Of a DNA stretch of 64,000 nt, positions 8,436-17,268 are shown piece by piece; position 1 is the stretch's first letter, and each line of letters begins with the position of its first letter. The notes beneath the pieces are model-generated. The model saw only the letters and a list, made by a program, of their open reading frames with translations. It searched no databases and had not been told where the DNA came from. The position numbers and the translations under genes were made by a program. The stretch is from JAEUKA01 sp044228505 (lineage in GTDB: Bacteria > Myxococcota_A > Polyangia > Palsa-1104 > JAEUJZ01), in contig JBGAUT010000004.1 in NCBI GenBank assembly GCA_044228505.1, positions 186,001 to 250,000 on the forward strand, read 5' to 3'.

Positions 8436-9253
8436 TGGAGCGAAAGTCGCTGGCAGAGGTCGAGCTTCGAGACGCCGCTTTTCAGCTCAACCGCAGCGCA
8501 CCGTCGAACTTTCTACCGGCACTGCGCACTGCGTCACAGTTGCGCGAACTGGCGATGCTAGGCGTGCTGGACCAAGTGATCTCGCAGGTCGTGATGCTGG
8601 CGGGAAAAGTCGGAGGCTGCTGTCTCGTCGAAAGAGTCCCCAGCGGCGGATTTTTATCGGCGCTGACCTGTGAACCTCTGGCGCAGCAGCGCGGTGGTGG
8701 TCGGGTTCTCCTTGATGCGGTGATCACAGCAGCACGCGCCGCCAAGCTCGGTCAGCTCACCATCGAAGTGAGTGAGGCTGACACCGCACAGGAGTCGCTG
8801 TTGTCGTCGGCAGGTTTTGCACGCCAGCATACGCTGTGTCGGATGGCGCTTGCGCAAGCACCGAATCGGACCCTGTTACCGACGGAAGCTGCGGTGATTC
8901 CAGTCAATGACGCAGTGAGCTTTCTGGCCACCGAAACAACCTGGCATCCCACACCATCGGTGGAGGGCGAAGTGTTGCGCAAGCTGGCCCCGCGTCTGAC
9001 GGCGCTCGCGCTGATTTCAGAGGGACAGACCCGTGCCGCTCTCGTGCTGGACAAAGAGCGCAAGCTGATCCTGACGCTGGCGGGAGAATCGGCGGCGCTG
9101 GCGTCGCTGGCCGTCTTTGCGGCGGTTCACCATTTCGTGGCGTTTGTGGACTCGCTTCGCTCAGATGATCCGGCGGTCGACGCACTCCGCGAGGCGGGCT
9201 TTTCGCGGTTGTCGGTTCGCACCGCGTTTTCCCTCGTATTGGGAACCCCATAA
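8435..9253 (+). CDS. GNAT-family N-acetyltransferase-like protein
   Basis: 272 residues. The acetyl-CoA-binding core is recognisable around residues 75-130: a beta strand ending in LTCEPLAQQRGGGRVLLDAV (motif A, with Q-x-x-G-x-G-like spacing), then TIEVSEADTAQESLLSSAGF (motif B, a typical GNAT ending). A second, less conserved domain follows (about 150-270) that could be a degenerate repeat of the same fold. Substrate unknown. The start overlaps the glycosyltransferase stop, so both are probably translated from one mRNA. The gap to the MscS gene is six bases. Confidence 0.7.
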   Translation: MERKSLAEVELRDAAFQLNRSAPSNFLPALRTASQLRELAMLGVLDQVISQVVMLAGKVGGCCLVERVPSGGFLSALTCEPLAQQRGGGRVLLDAVITAARAAKLGQLTIEVSEADTAQESLLSSAGFARQHTLCRMALAQAPNRTLLPTEAAVIPVNDAVSFLATETTWHPTPSVEGEVLRKLAPRLTALALISEGQTRAALVLDKERKLILTLAGESAALASLAVFAAVHHFVAFVDSLRSDDPAVDALREAGFSRLSVRTAFSLVLGTP

Positions 9254-9259
9254 ACCAAG

Positions 9260-10867
9260 ATGCGTCGTCGCTCAAGGCCACTTGCTGGACCGTTTGCCGG
9301 ACCTGTTCGCCTCGCGCTGATGGTGCTACTGGCGGTATTGTCGATTGGGCATGTGGCCATTGCCGACGGTGAGATGGGTGAACTGGGTGAAGCCGACACG
9401 CCTCGGCGCGCCATCGAAAGATTCCTCGGTCAAGTCGCAGCCGGTCGCTATTCCGAGGCTGCCGAAGATCTGGAACTGTATTCCGCCGAGCAAAATGATC
9501 GCGTCCGCTTGGCCAAACAGCTCGGCGCGGTCATTGATCGTCGCTTGTCTGCCGATCCGGAGTGGCTGAGCCGAGTCTCGGATGCACCGACGGGAGATAC
9601 CAAGGACGGCATCGCCTCGGACCAAGACGAGGTTGGACGCATTCCAGCGACGCCAATCGCCGAGCCCGTGCGTCTGCGACGGGTGTACTCTCGGGAGCGT
9701 GGCGAGTATCGCTGGCTGTTTTCTCACAAGACCGTGCAGCGCGTTCCAAGCTGGTATCAAAGGCTCGACGACGTCTGGCTCCGCGAGCACCTGCCCGATC
9801 AATTGCTTCGCAAGGGGCCCAAGGGCTTTGTGCTCTGGGAGTGGCTGGCCCTGCCGGTGGTGCTGACCGCGAGCGGACTTTTCGCGTGGCTGCTGACCCT
9901 GGTGATTGAACTCGCGCTGCGTCCGCTGGCTCGTCGCACCGCCGCTCGCTGGGATGATCTTCTGCTGACCCGACTCCGTCGCCCGGTACGCGTTTTGCTG
10001 TCGGTGGTGTTCTGGGGGTTTGCGATGCCGTACGTGCTGATCACGGGCCAGGCCGAACGAATCGTCACAAACTTTGCTCGGGTCGGATTTCTGCTCGGGC
10101 TGTTCTTTTGCGTGTGGCGCTGCGTCGATGTCATGGTGCAGATCGTCCGCGAGTCCGATTGGCTGAAGTCGCATCCCTCGGCGATGGGCGTGATCCCGCT
10201 CGGCTATCGACTGGCCGAGGTCACGGTCGTCGCCATCGCGATTGTGACGACGCTGCAAGAGCTGGGCTATCCGGTGACCAGCTTGGTCGCCGGACTGGGA
10301 ATCGGCGGACTGGCGGTCGCACTCGCTGCACAAAAGACGGTCGAGCATGTGTTTGGCGGGGTCATGCTCAGCATCGATCAGCCCATGCGCGTCGGGGACT
10401 TGGTTCGCATCGACGACGTGGTCGGTTACGTCGAGCACATTGGGCTTCGCTCGACGGCAATTCGGACGCTCGACCGCTCTTTGGTGACCATTCCCAACGG
10501 CAAGCTCGCCGACATGAAAATCGAGTGCCTACAGGCCCGCGATCACATGCGCCTGCACAGCCAGATCGGCATCACCTACGACGCCAGCGCCAACCAACTG
10601 GACCGTCTCCGCGACGCTCTCTATGGCTACCTAAAGAGCCATCCCAAGCTGTGGCCGGGACTGCCGCTGCGGGTGCACTTTATCGGCTTTGGCGATTCGT
10701 CGCTCAACATCGACATCATGGCCTGGTTCGACGAAAACGACTGGGACCGCTTCTTAGAGCTACGGCACGACGTCCTACTGCAAACGATGCGGATCATCGA
10801 GCAACACGGGGCCAGGATCGCGTTCCCGACCCGTACGGTTCACCTCATCGGTGCTGCCAAACCCTAG
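9260..10867 (+). CDS. MscS-family mechanosensitive ion channel
   Basis: 535 residues. Mechanosensitive channels of this family open under membrane tension and protect against hypo-osmotic shock. A signal-like first helix (about residues 15-35) is followed by a periplasmic domain (about 45-185) beginning TPRRAIERFLGQVAAGRYSEAAEDL. Several membrane helices come next. The pore helix and MscS core (about 340-430) read GIGGLAVALAAQKTVEHVFGGVML and DQPMRVGDLVRIDDVVGYVEHIGLRST. The cytoplasmic C-terminus has the usual mixed alpha/beta content. It belongs with the two upstream genes in an operon-like run and overlaps convergent panC by four bases. Confidence 0.92.
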   Translation: MRRRSRPLAGPFAGPVRLALMVLLAVLSIGHVAIADGEMGELGEADTPRRAIERFLGQVAAGRYSEAAEDLELYSAEQNDRVRLAKQLGAVIDRRLSADPEWLSRVSDAPTGDTKDGIASDQDEVGRIPATPIAEPVRLRRVYSRERGEYRWLFSHKTVQRVPSWYQRLDDVWLREHLPDQLLRKGPKGFVLWEWLALPVVLTASGLFAWLLTLVIELALRPLARRTAARWDDLLLTRLRRPVRVLLSVVFWGFAMPYVLITGQAERIVTNFARVGFLLGLFFCVWRCVDVMVQIVRESDWLKSHPSAMGVIPLGYRLAEVTVVAIAIVTTLQELGYPVTSLVAGLGIGGLAVALAAQKTVEHVFGGVMLSIDQPMRVGDLVRIDDVVGYVEHIGLRSTAIRTLDRSLVTIPNGKLADMKIECLQARDHMRLHSQIGITYDASANQLDRLRDALYGYLKSHPKLWPGLPLRVHFIGFGDSSLNIDIMAWFDENDWDRFLELRHDVLLQTMRIIEQHGARIAFPTRTVHLIGAAKP

Positions 10868-11715
10868 TCCACCGGGCGACTGACTTCCAAGTTGTCGATG
10901 AGCCGCGTCTTGCCAAGATGAGCCGCCGCCAAAATCACCAGCTCACGACTGGCGCTGGTCGGTTCTAGCAGATCAATCTGCCGACGCACACGCACATAGT
11001 CAGGTCGCCAGCCCGCCGCCGCCAGCTCCGCCTGGGCCGCCGCTTCGAGTCGCGACACTTCCTGCGTCCGATTCTGAAGCTCCTTAGCCAACGTCTGTAG
11101 CGTGGCATACAAATGTGGCGCTTCTTGCCGCTCACTCACCGACAGATAGCCATTGCGCGAGGACAGTGCCAACCCGTCTTCCGCTCGGGCCGTTTCTCCC
11201 GCGACGATCGAAACCCGCATGCCGAGCTGGCGCACCATGTGCCGAATCACCTGGAGCTGCTGATAGTCCTTTTTGCCAAATACCGCTACATCGGGCTCGA
11301 CGATGTGAAACAGCTTGCTCACCACAGTGGCCACACCGCGAAAGAAGCCGGGACGAAACTCCCCTTCGAGCACCCCGCCAAGCGGTCCGGGATCGACAAG
11401 ACAGGTCTGCGGCTCGGGATACAGCTCCTGCTCGGTCGGACAGAACACCAGATCGACCCCGGCCGCCGCCATCAGCTCGCAGTCACGGGCCAGCGTTCGA
11501 GGGTAGCGATCGAAGTCCTCGTGCGGGGCAAACTGGAGCCGATTCACAAACACGCTCGCCACCACGCAGTCGCCAAGCTGTCGCGCCTGCGTCATGAGCT
11601 GGATGTGTCCTTCATGCAAGTTCCCCATCGTCGGCACAAAGCCGATTCGACCGCGACCCTTGAGGGCAGCACGCAGCGCAGAAACCGTTTCACAGAGCTG
11701 GGGCTGAGTCGTCAT
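10864..11715 (-). CDS. panC: pantothenate synthetase
   Basis: ATP-dependent ligation of pantoate and beta-alanine to pantothenate, on the way to CoA. 283 residues, the standard length. Nucleotidyl-transferase motifs are visible: PTMGNLHEGH (HxGH type), FGKKDYQQLQVIRHM, and SSRNGYLS (KMSKS-like). Its start lies in an ATGA overlap with the tlyA stop, so translation is probably coupled. Confidence 0.96.
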   Translation of the reverse strand: MTTQPQLCETVSALRAALKGRGRIGFVPTMGNLHEGHIQLMTQARQLGDCVVASVFVNRLQFAPHEDFDRYPRTLARDCELMAAAGVDLVFCPTEQELYPEPQTCLVDPGPLGGVLEGEFRPGFFRGVATVVSKLFHIVEPDVAVFGKKDYQQLQVIRHMVRQLGMRVSIVAGETARAEDGLALSSRNGYLSVSERQEAPHLYATLQTLAKELQNRTQEVSRLEAAAQAELAAAGWRPDYVRVRRQIDLLEPTSASRELVILAAAHLGKTRLIDNLEVSRPVD

Positions 11716-12536
11716 GGGCTCTCCGTTGGGCTCGCAGGGTCAGCGTCATTAAGATTGGACTGAGTCTGATTTATCAGGGTATTGCCGATGTGCTGCGGCG
11801 TCTGTAGGTAGAGCACAAACTCCTCGTTTCCGGCCGGGCCGCGAATCGGAGAGGGAGTCACCCCGAGCACAGTACAACCGAGCTGTTCGGCGGCACGCAT
11901 GCACCGCGCAATCGCCTGCTGACGCAGCACCGGATCACGAACCACGCCGCCTCGGCCGACCTGTCCTTTTTCGACCTCGAACTGCGGCTTGACCAGCGTC
12001 AGAATCGGACTGCCCGGTGCGAGCAGCGTCACCATGCTCGGCAACAGCAGCGTCTGCGAGATAAACGAGGCGTCACACGTCGCAAGATCCGGCACAAACG
12101 GCAGGGCCTCCGGCTGTAGATACCGCGCATTCACGCGATCGAGCACGGTGACCCGTGGATCCTGTTGCAGCTTATAGGCAAGCTGACCGTAGCCCACATC
12201 GACGGCAATCACCCGCTCGGCCCCGGCCTTGAGCAGACAGTCGGTAAATCCGCCCGTGGAAGCACCGATATCAATCGCCCGCCGCCCGGTCACATCAACG
12301 GAAAAGAACTCAAGCGCATGCTGGAGCTTGAGCCCTCCGCGAGACACAAATGGCAGCGGATCGCTTTTTAGGGCGACCTCTGCGGCATCCGAAACTTTCT
12401 GTCCGGCTTTGGTCACAGCGTGACCGTCGACCAGCACAGCACCGGCCATAATCAGTGCTTGCGCTCTGTGGCGACTTTCACACAGGCCATCGCGGACCAT
12501 TCGCTCGTCGAGACGACTGGTTCCCAATTGTGTCAC
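11712..12536 (-). CDS. tlyA: TlyA-family rRNA 2'-O-methyltransferase
   Basis: TlyA proteins methylate ribose 2'-OH groups in 16S/23S rRNA using S-adenosylmethionine; older annotations call them hemolysins. An N-terminal S4 RNA-binding domain (about residues 5-60) shows RLDERMVRDGLCESRHRAQALI and a GxVxVdG-type turn. A Rossmann-fold FtsJ-like domain follows (IDIGASTGGFTDCLL as the SAM site). The open frame extends to an ATG at 12587, but that would overlap the aspS start codon on the other strand. The GTG at 12536 has AAGGA seven bases upstream and is preferred, giving 274 residues. Confidence 0.9.
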   Translation of the reverse strand: MTQLGTSRLDERMVRDGLCESRHRAQALIMAGAVLVDGHAVTKAGQKVSDAAEVALKSDPLPFVSRGGLKLQHALEFFSVDVTGRRAIDIGASTGGFTDCLLKAGAERVIAVDVGYGQLAYKLQQDPRVTVLDRVNARYLQPEALPFVPDLATCDASFISQTLLLPSMVTLLAPGSPILTLVKPQFEVEKGQVGRGGVVRDPVLRQQAIARCMRAAEQLGCTVLGVTPSPIRGPAGNEEFVLYLQTPQHIGNTLINQTQSNLNDADPASPTESP

Positions 12537-12585
12537 GCGTAAGTCCTTTCGTGGGGCAGCAAGGTCTTGGTAGACTGCCGCCACC

Positions 12586-14412
12586 ATGATGAATTTTCTA
12601 GCTTCTTACTCACGGACCCATTACGCGGGCGATCTTCGCAAAAGCCACGTCGGGCAAGAGGTTGTCCTCCTCGGCTGGGTTCAGGGCCGGCGCGACCTTG
12701 GCGGACGCATTTTCATTGATCTGCGAGATCGCTCGGGAATCAGCCAGCTCGTCTTTGGCCCGGATCTGGGCAGCGAAGCCCACACCGAAGCCGACGCGCT
12801 GCGCAGCGAATTTTGCATCGGTGTCGTCGGCAAAGTGAAGCTGCGAACCGACTCTGGAGGCCAGGCCAATCCGAACCTGTCTTCCGGTGAGATTGAAGTG
12901 GAATGTAGCGTGCTTCATATCTTTTCACGTGCCGACACGCCCCCCTTCCAGATTGAAGACGATGTCGAAACGCGGGAAGAGGTCCGGCTCAAGTACCGCT
13001 ATCTCGATCTGCGCCGTCCCAAGCTCCAGAAAAACTTCCAGCTTCGCAGCACACTGTATCGCGCCACCCGTGACTACTTTCACACCAATGGCTTTTGGGA
13101 GTTCGAGACTCCGTTCATGGTGAAGTACACGCCGGGCGGAGCGCGCAACTTTCTGGTTCCGTCACGACTCAACGCGGGCAAATTCTATGCGCTGGCAGAG
13201 TCGCCCCAGATCTTCAAGCAGCTCTTCATGGTCGCAGGCATGGATCGCTACTTCCAGATTGTGCGCTGCTTCCGCGATGAAGATCTCCGTCAGGATCGTC
13301 AGCCGGAATTTACGCAGATCGACGTCGAGATGTCGTTTGTTACCGAAGAAGGAATCCAGACCATGATGGAAGGTCTGGTGGCGCGAATCTGGAAGGACAC
13401 CATTGGCGTGGATGTGCCACGTCCGTTCCAGCGGATGAAGTACAAGGAAGCCATGGGCTCCTATGGCGAGGACAAGCCCGATCTGCGCAACCCGCTCAAG
13501 CTCCATGACATCACCCACGTGGTGAAAGCTCACGATGGTGGCGGCGTGCCGCTGTTCAAAAGTACCGTCGATTCGGGAGGCATCGTCAAGCTGCTGCGAA
13601 TTCCCGGAGACGCGGCACAGAAGCTGTCCGGAACAGAGACCCGGAAGCTCGAAGATTCGGTCAAGGGACTCGGGGCCAAAGGGCTGGGAACGGCACGGCT
13701 TGATGCGCACGCAGCGACGGGGATGGCCGCGCAGTGGACGCAGTCTCCGTTTGCCAAAACGCTGTCGAATGAGCTGCGCGAAGCGATCGCCAGCGAGATT
13801 GGCGCGACTCCGGGTGACCTCCTGCTGTTCCAGTTTGGGAGTCCCAAGCTGTGCAACACGGTTCTGGCTTCGCTGCGTCAACAGATGGGCAAGCGTCTCG
13901 AACTTATTACACCTGGCTTCTGCTTCTTATGGGTGACTGACTTCCCCATGTTCGAACTGGCTGACGGTGACAAGTGGGTCGCAGCGCACCATCCGTTTAC
14001 TTCTCCCAAACCAGAACACGTCGAGCTACTCGGCAAAGACAACGGACAAGTGCTGGCTCGCGCCTACGATCTGGTCCTAAACGGCAACGAGATCGCGGGT
14101 GGTTCGATCCGTATTCATCAGCGCGAAGTGCAGGCCAAGGTATTTTCGGCGCTGGGACTCACCGAGGATGATTTTCGCGCCAAGTTCGGATTCCTGCTCG
14201 ATGCGTTCAAGTATGGACCGCCACCGCACGGCGGAATTGCGTTCGGAGTCGATCGCTTGGCGATGCTGCTGACCGGAGCAGAGTCTCTGCGTGACGTCAT
14301 CGCGTTCCCGAAGACGCAACACGGAACCGATCTGATGAGCGATTGTCCGACGGAAGTTGCCGGAAAACAGCTCGAAGAACTGTTCATCCGCCCCGTCCCT
14401 CGCGTTTCCTAG
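12586..14412 (+). CDS. aspS: aspartyl-tRNA synthetase, bacterial type
   Basis: Charges tRNA-Asp. 608 residues with OB-fold anticodon-binding domain (1-110), class II catalytic core and inserted GAD domain (about 290-420). Motif 2 is seen in FRDEDLRQDRQPEFTQID and motif 3 in GIAFGVDRLAMLLTGAESLRDVIAFPK. The anticodon-domain loop reads RRDLGG. Leucine rather than histidine there is associated with enzymes that do not mischarge tRNA-Asn, which hints that AsnRS is encoded elsewhere (inference). The start is ATG 12586 or the adjacent ATG 12589. It overlaps the convergent phosphoesterase by four bases. Confidence 0.97.
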   Translation: MMNFLASYSRTHYAGDLRKSHVGQEVVLLGWVQGRRDLGGRIFIDLRDRSGISQLVFGPDLGSEAHTEADALRSEFCIGVVGKVKLRTDSGGQANPNLSSGEIEVECSVLHIFSRADTPPFQIEDDVETREEVRLKYRYLDLRRPKLQKNFQLRSTLYRATRDYFHTNGFWEFETPFMVKYTPGGARNFLVPSRLNAGKFYALAESPQIFKQLFMVAGMDRYFQIVRCFRDEDLRQDRQPEFTQIDVEMSFVTEEGIQTMMEGLVARIWKDTIGVDVPRPFQRMKYKEAMGSYGEDKPDLRNPLKLHDITHVVKAHDGGGVPLFKSTVDSGGIVKLLRIPGDAAQKLSGTETRKLEDSVKGLGAKGLGTARLDAHAATGMAAQWTQSPFAKTLSNELREAIASEIGATPGDLLLFQFGSPKLCNTVLASLRQQMGKRLELITPGFCFLWVTDFPMFELADGDKWVAAHHPFTSPKPEHVELLGKDNGQVLARAYDLVLNGNEIAGGSIRIHQREVQAKVFSALGLTEDDFRAKFGFLLDAFKYGPPPHGGIAFGVDRLAMLLTGAESLRDVIAFPKTQHGTDLMSDCPTEVAGKQLEELFIRPVPRVS

Positions 14413-15251
14413 CTGCTCGCTCTGCGTCCAAACAGGCGGAGGATTTCGATATCCTCCCGCAGCGCAGTCGCTCCGTCATAACGAACTCCCAAGTCTAGCC
14501 GCAGGTAGCGCTTGTTCTGTTTGGGTGCGCCAAACAGAACCGGACAGAGCTGATGCTCGCCTTCGTAAAAGAACCCCTCTTCATCGCGATCGTGACCATG
14601 CACGATCACCCGCAGATCCAAACCTGCGCTGGCCGATACGCTGGCAAGCATCTGTTTGGATATCTCATCAGGCTGTCCATAGCTGGTCAGTAGTGTTTGA
14701 AGGAGCCGTCGCTGAGCCTCCGTACAGAGCCTCACATCGAGGGGCAGCTCATCCAGCGCGGAAAGGTCCGTCAGTGCTACATTCGGTGATCCGTGACACA
14801 TCAGAACACCGCACGGTGCGACCACGGCCAGCAGCGCAGCTGAGAGAAACTGCTGAAGCCGCGTACGCTGCTGTGGACTCAGTGTGTTTTCTAAGGCGAC
14901 CACCTCATCGTCATAGAACTTGTGGGAATGCGGACCCCCAACATGTCCGTGGTCGTGATTCCCAAGCACAAAGTGCACGTGCCCTGGATGGTTCCGCTGA
15001 CACAACGCAATTCGATCGATGATTTGCATCGAGCCATCGGGATAGTCGTATAGCTCGGGCCGCTCCTTCCGCGAGTTGGCATCCGGAGCGTGAACCACGT
15101 CCCCTAAGATGATCCAGTGCGTCTCCGGCTCGTGCTCACGCTCGAACAGAAAGATTCGCTCCATCGCCAGATGATCATCGAGGTTGCCGTGTACATCCGT
15201 ACTAACCAGCGCCACCCCTCGCTCAGGAAGAACAACATACCGCGGAATCAC
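14409..15251 (-). CDS. calcineurin-like metallophosphoesterase
   Basis: About 280 residues. The dinuclear metal site motifs are in order: STDVHGNLDD (D-x-H-x-N-x form), ILGDVVH (GD), VLGNHDHG (GNHD), then MCHGSP and VIVHGHDRDEEG (GH). The spacing resembles protein or nucleotide phosphatases of the PPP/Ap4A hydrolase type, but the substrate cannot be read. The start is a TTG (15254) or GTG (15251) without a strong Shine-Dalgarno; GTG is used. The gene is convergent with aspS and shares a CTAG stop overlap. Confidence 0.82.
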   Translation of the reverse strand: MIPRYVVLPERGVALVSTDVHGNLDDHLAMERIFLFEREHEPETHWIILGDVVHAPDANSRKERPELYDYPDGSMQIIDRIALCQRNHPGHVHFVLGNHDHGHVGGPHSHKFYDDEVVALENTLSPQQRTRLQQFLSAALLAVVAPCGVLMCHGSPNVALTDLSALDELPLDVRLCTEAQRRLLQTLLTSYGQPDEISKQMLASVSASAGLDLRVIVHGHDRDEEGFFYEGEHQLCPVLFGAPKQNKRYLRLDLGVRYDGATALREDIEILRLFGRRASS

Positions 15252-15295
15252 CAAACCATTGTAACGTGGCGCGAACTGTCATCCAAAGGACCATC

Positions 15296-15688
15296 ATGAC
15301 TTCCGAAATAGATTCCACGTCCTCGTCGAAATTCCTGTGGGCAGGACGAGTCACCAGCGCCATTCCGGTGATTGCGCTGCTGGCCAGCGGTTTGATGAAG
15401 ATCTCCAATGCCGCGCAAGTGGTCGAGGGATTCGCAACATTCGGCTATCCGCAGAAGCTGCTTCTGCCAATCGGGCTCACGGAGATCTTGTGTACGATTC
15501 TGTATCTGATTCCGCGTACGTCGGTCCTGGGCGCAGTCCTAGTGACCGGCTACCTAGGTGGAGCAACCGCAACTCATGTGCGCATTAGCGATGCATTCAT
15601 TCCGCCGGTGATCCTCGGGATCATGGTCTGGGGAGGACTGTACTTCCGTGACTCCCGGCTGCGGGCACTTCTGCCACTGCGCAGCTAG
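15296..15688 (+). CDS. DoxX-like small membrane protein
   Basis: 130 residues with four hydrophobic helices. The segment LLASGLMKISNAAQVVEGFATFGYP matches the DoxX/DoxX-like layout, as does YLGGATATHVRISD. Functions in this family are diverse and mostly unproven. The ATG at 15296 is chosen because AAAGGA lies six bases upstream; the frame opens at 15266 without one. The stop overlaps the convergent lipoprotein gene at a CTAG. Confidence 0.8.
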   Translation: MTSEIDSTSSSKFLWAGRVTSAIPVIALLASGLMKISNAAQVVEGFATFGYPQKLLLPIGLTEILCTILYLIPRTSVLGAVLVTGYLGGATATHVRISDAFIPPVILGIMVWGGLYFRDSRLRALLPLRS

Positions 15689-17247
15689 AACGAGTTCTTC
15701 CTACATTCCCAGTTCAGCCCGGATGGTATCACCAGCTTGTCCTCGCTATCCGGTGGCTTCGGCTGCGAGGAATTGGGAGTGATACTGCCCGGAATCAAGC
15801 CGCCTGGGACCAGCGCATCTTTGTCCATAGACATCGGATCGCTCAGCTTGGTCTTTTCGACCACGCCCTTCACATACCAGCACATCGTCGCAAGCTCGGC
15901 GTCGCTCAGCGTCTCTCCAGAGAGCACCTTCTGCGTCACGTCTGGCAGGCCGTTTTGCTCTTTGTCGCGCTGTCCGTTGATGTCATACGGACCCTGGAAC
16001 ACCCGATAGCGTGGGCCCGGATTGCGCGATCGCGCCAGCTCTTGCATCAAGGCGCGGGTCGCCAGATCGTCGGCTGGACCCTTGGGATTGATCGATACTC
16101 CCACGGAAGTATCGGCGGTATCATCGATGTCCATCTCGAACGTGGTGGCGCTGTATACGCCTCGATGAATCTGATCGAAGATGCGTGTGTAAATCGGGGT
16201 CCAGTTTTCGTAAATCGATCCGATGCAGGTTGGAAACAGCGATCCAGTACTGTCTTTGCAACCAGACTTTACGTCATTGGCGTAGGTCCATACTTTCGGC
16301 ATCCGCGTCGGATTCTGCGTCATCAATTGATCGATGAGCTTCACCGATCTTTGGGTATTCCCAATGTGCGCGATCACCTCGACGCCGGACTCCCACATCA
16401 GCCGGGCCAAATACTCTTCTCGGTAGTACTTGGTGCCCGATCCGACCGGATACTCGTAGATCGGAAGGGTATTTATGTCGAACCAGAATCCCATGTGCCG
16501 GACTTCGACCTTGATCGCCGGATTCACTGACTGTGCACCCAGCGCAAACGCGTTCACATCGCGTACGGTGTCCGGATTGATAAAGGCGCTAATCACTCCC
16601 AACCGCTTCCGTCCAGAGGCCGCAACCTTGCCGGCAATATACCAAGCCTGCTCACGGTGAACCCAATACGTCGAAAAATTGGGAGTCTGCCCAGGGTAGC
16701 TATAGCGAACGCCATCATTTACGACCAAAAACTTCTTCTCTGGGAAGAGCTGGCCGGCGGCCACAAAGTCATCGCCATAGTCGACGGTATTTCCGACCAC
16801 CACCTGATTCCGAGTCGCCAGATCCTTGACCTCTTTTAGGACATTTCCTGGCGTCAGTCCGAACAGTCTCTCTAGCTTCAAGTATCCCAGCGCTTCACTC
16901 GTCGCTTGCAGCGAGTCATTGTGCGCGACCGTCCAGCCCTCTAGGTCACTAGGAACTCCGGTCATCGCGACGCCCACTGTCAAAGGCAGATGACACTGCT
17001 GCTTGACGCACTGCGAAGGACTTGGGCAGTCCTCGTTTACATTGCAGCGGATCGAGCAGATTCCGCTTCCCTCGTTGAGGGAAATCGTGCTCATCAGACA
17101 CTTTGCCGCATGACAGTCGCTGTCTGCTGTGCAGCCTTCGCCGATTCCCTTTTTGACACTGGAATCAAGCGCCAGTGAGCAGGAGGATAAAAGGAGCGGT
17201 AATCCTAGCAGCAGAGCCCGAGCGGTTGCAATCAAGTGCGAGGACAT
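15685..17247 (-). CDS. BMP/PnrA-type substrate-binding lipoprotein with cysteine-rich N-terminus
   Basis: 520 residues. A signal peptide ends in a lipobox (LLSSC, Cys23), so it is a lipoprotein. Residues 36-85 form a cysteine-rich module (GCTADSDC, CSIRCNVNEDC, CVKQQC) of the kind attached to many myxobacterial surface proteins. The rest resembles the BMP/PnrA periplasmic-binding fold: NDGVRYSYPGQ, STYWVHREQAWYIAGKVAA, RLGVISAF, and HIGNTQRSVKLIDQL. BMP proteins bind nucleosides or related ligands for ABC import, but no permease genes are nearby, so a sensor role is equally possible. A good Shine-Dalgarno (GGAGAGG) precedes the start. It follows the TPR gene by 21 bases and probably shares its mRNA. 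Confidence 0.8.
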   Translation of the reverse strand: MSSHLIATARALLLGLPLLLSSCSLALDSSVKKGIGEGCTADSDCHAAKCLMSTISLNEGSGICSIRCNVNEDCPSPSQCVKQQCHLPLTVGVAMTGVPSDLEGWTVAHNDSLQATSEALGYLKLERLFGLTPGNVLKEVKDLATRNQVVVGNTVDYGDDFVAAGQLFPEKKFLVVNDGVRYSYPGQTPNFSTYWVHREQAWYIAGKVAASGRKRLGVISAFINPDTVRDVNAFALGAQSVNPAIKVEVRHMGFWFDINTLPIYEYPVGSGTKYYREEYLARLMWESGVEVIAHIGNTQRSVKLIDQLMTQNPTRMPKVWTYANDVKSGCKDSTGSLFPTCIGSIYENWTPIYTRIFDQIHRGVYSATTFEMDIDDTADTSVGVSINPKGPADDLATRALMQELARSRNPGPRYRVFQGPYDINGQRDKEQNGLPDVTQKVLSGETLSDAELATMCWYVKGVVEKTKLSDPMSMDKDALVPGGLIPGSITPNSSQPKPPDSEDKLVIPSGLNWECRKNSF

Positions 17248-17268
17248 CTTCCTCTCCTTCAGCGAAAG

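Noticed and set aside
10108..10968. 286-residue frame overlapping the MscS gene
   Set aside because: Arg/Gly/His-rich out-of-frame shadow of the MscS core and panC end; no start signal or motif.
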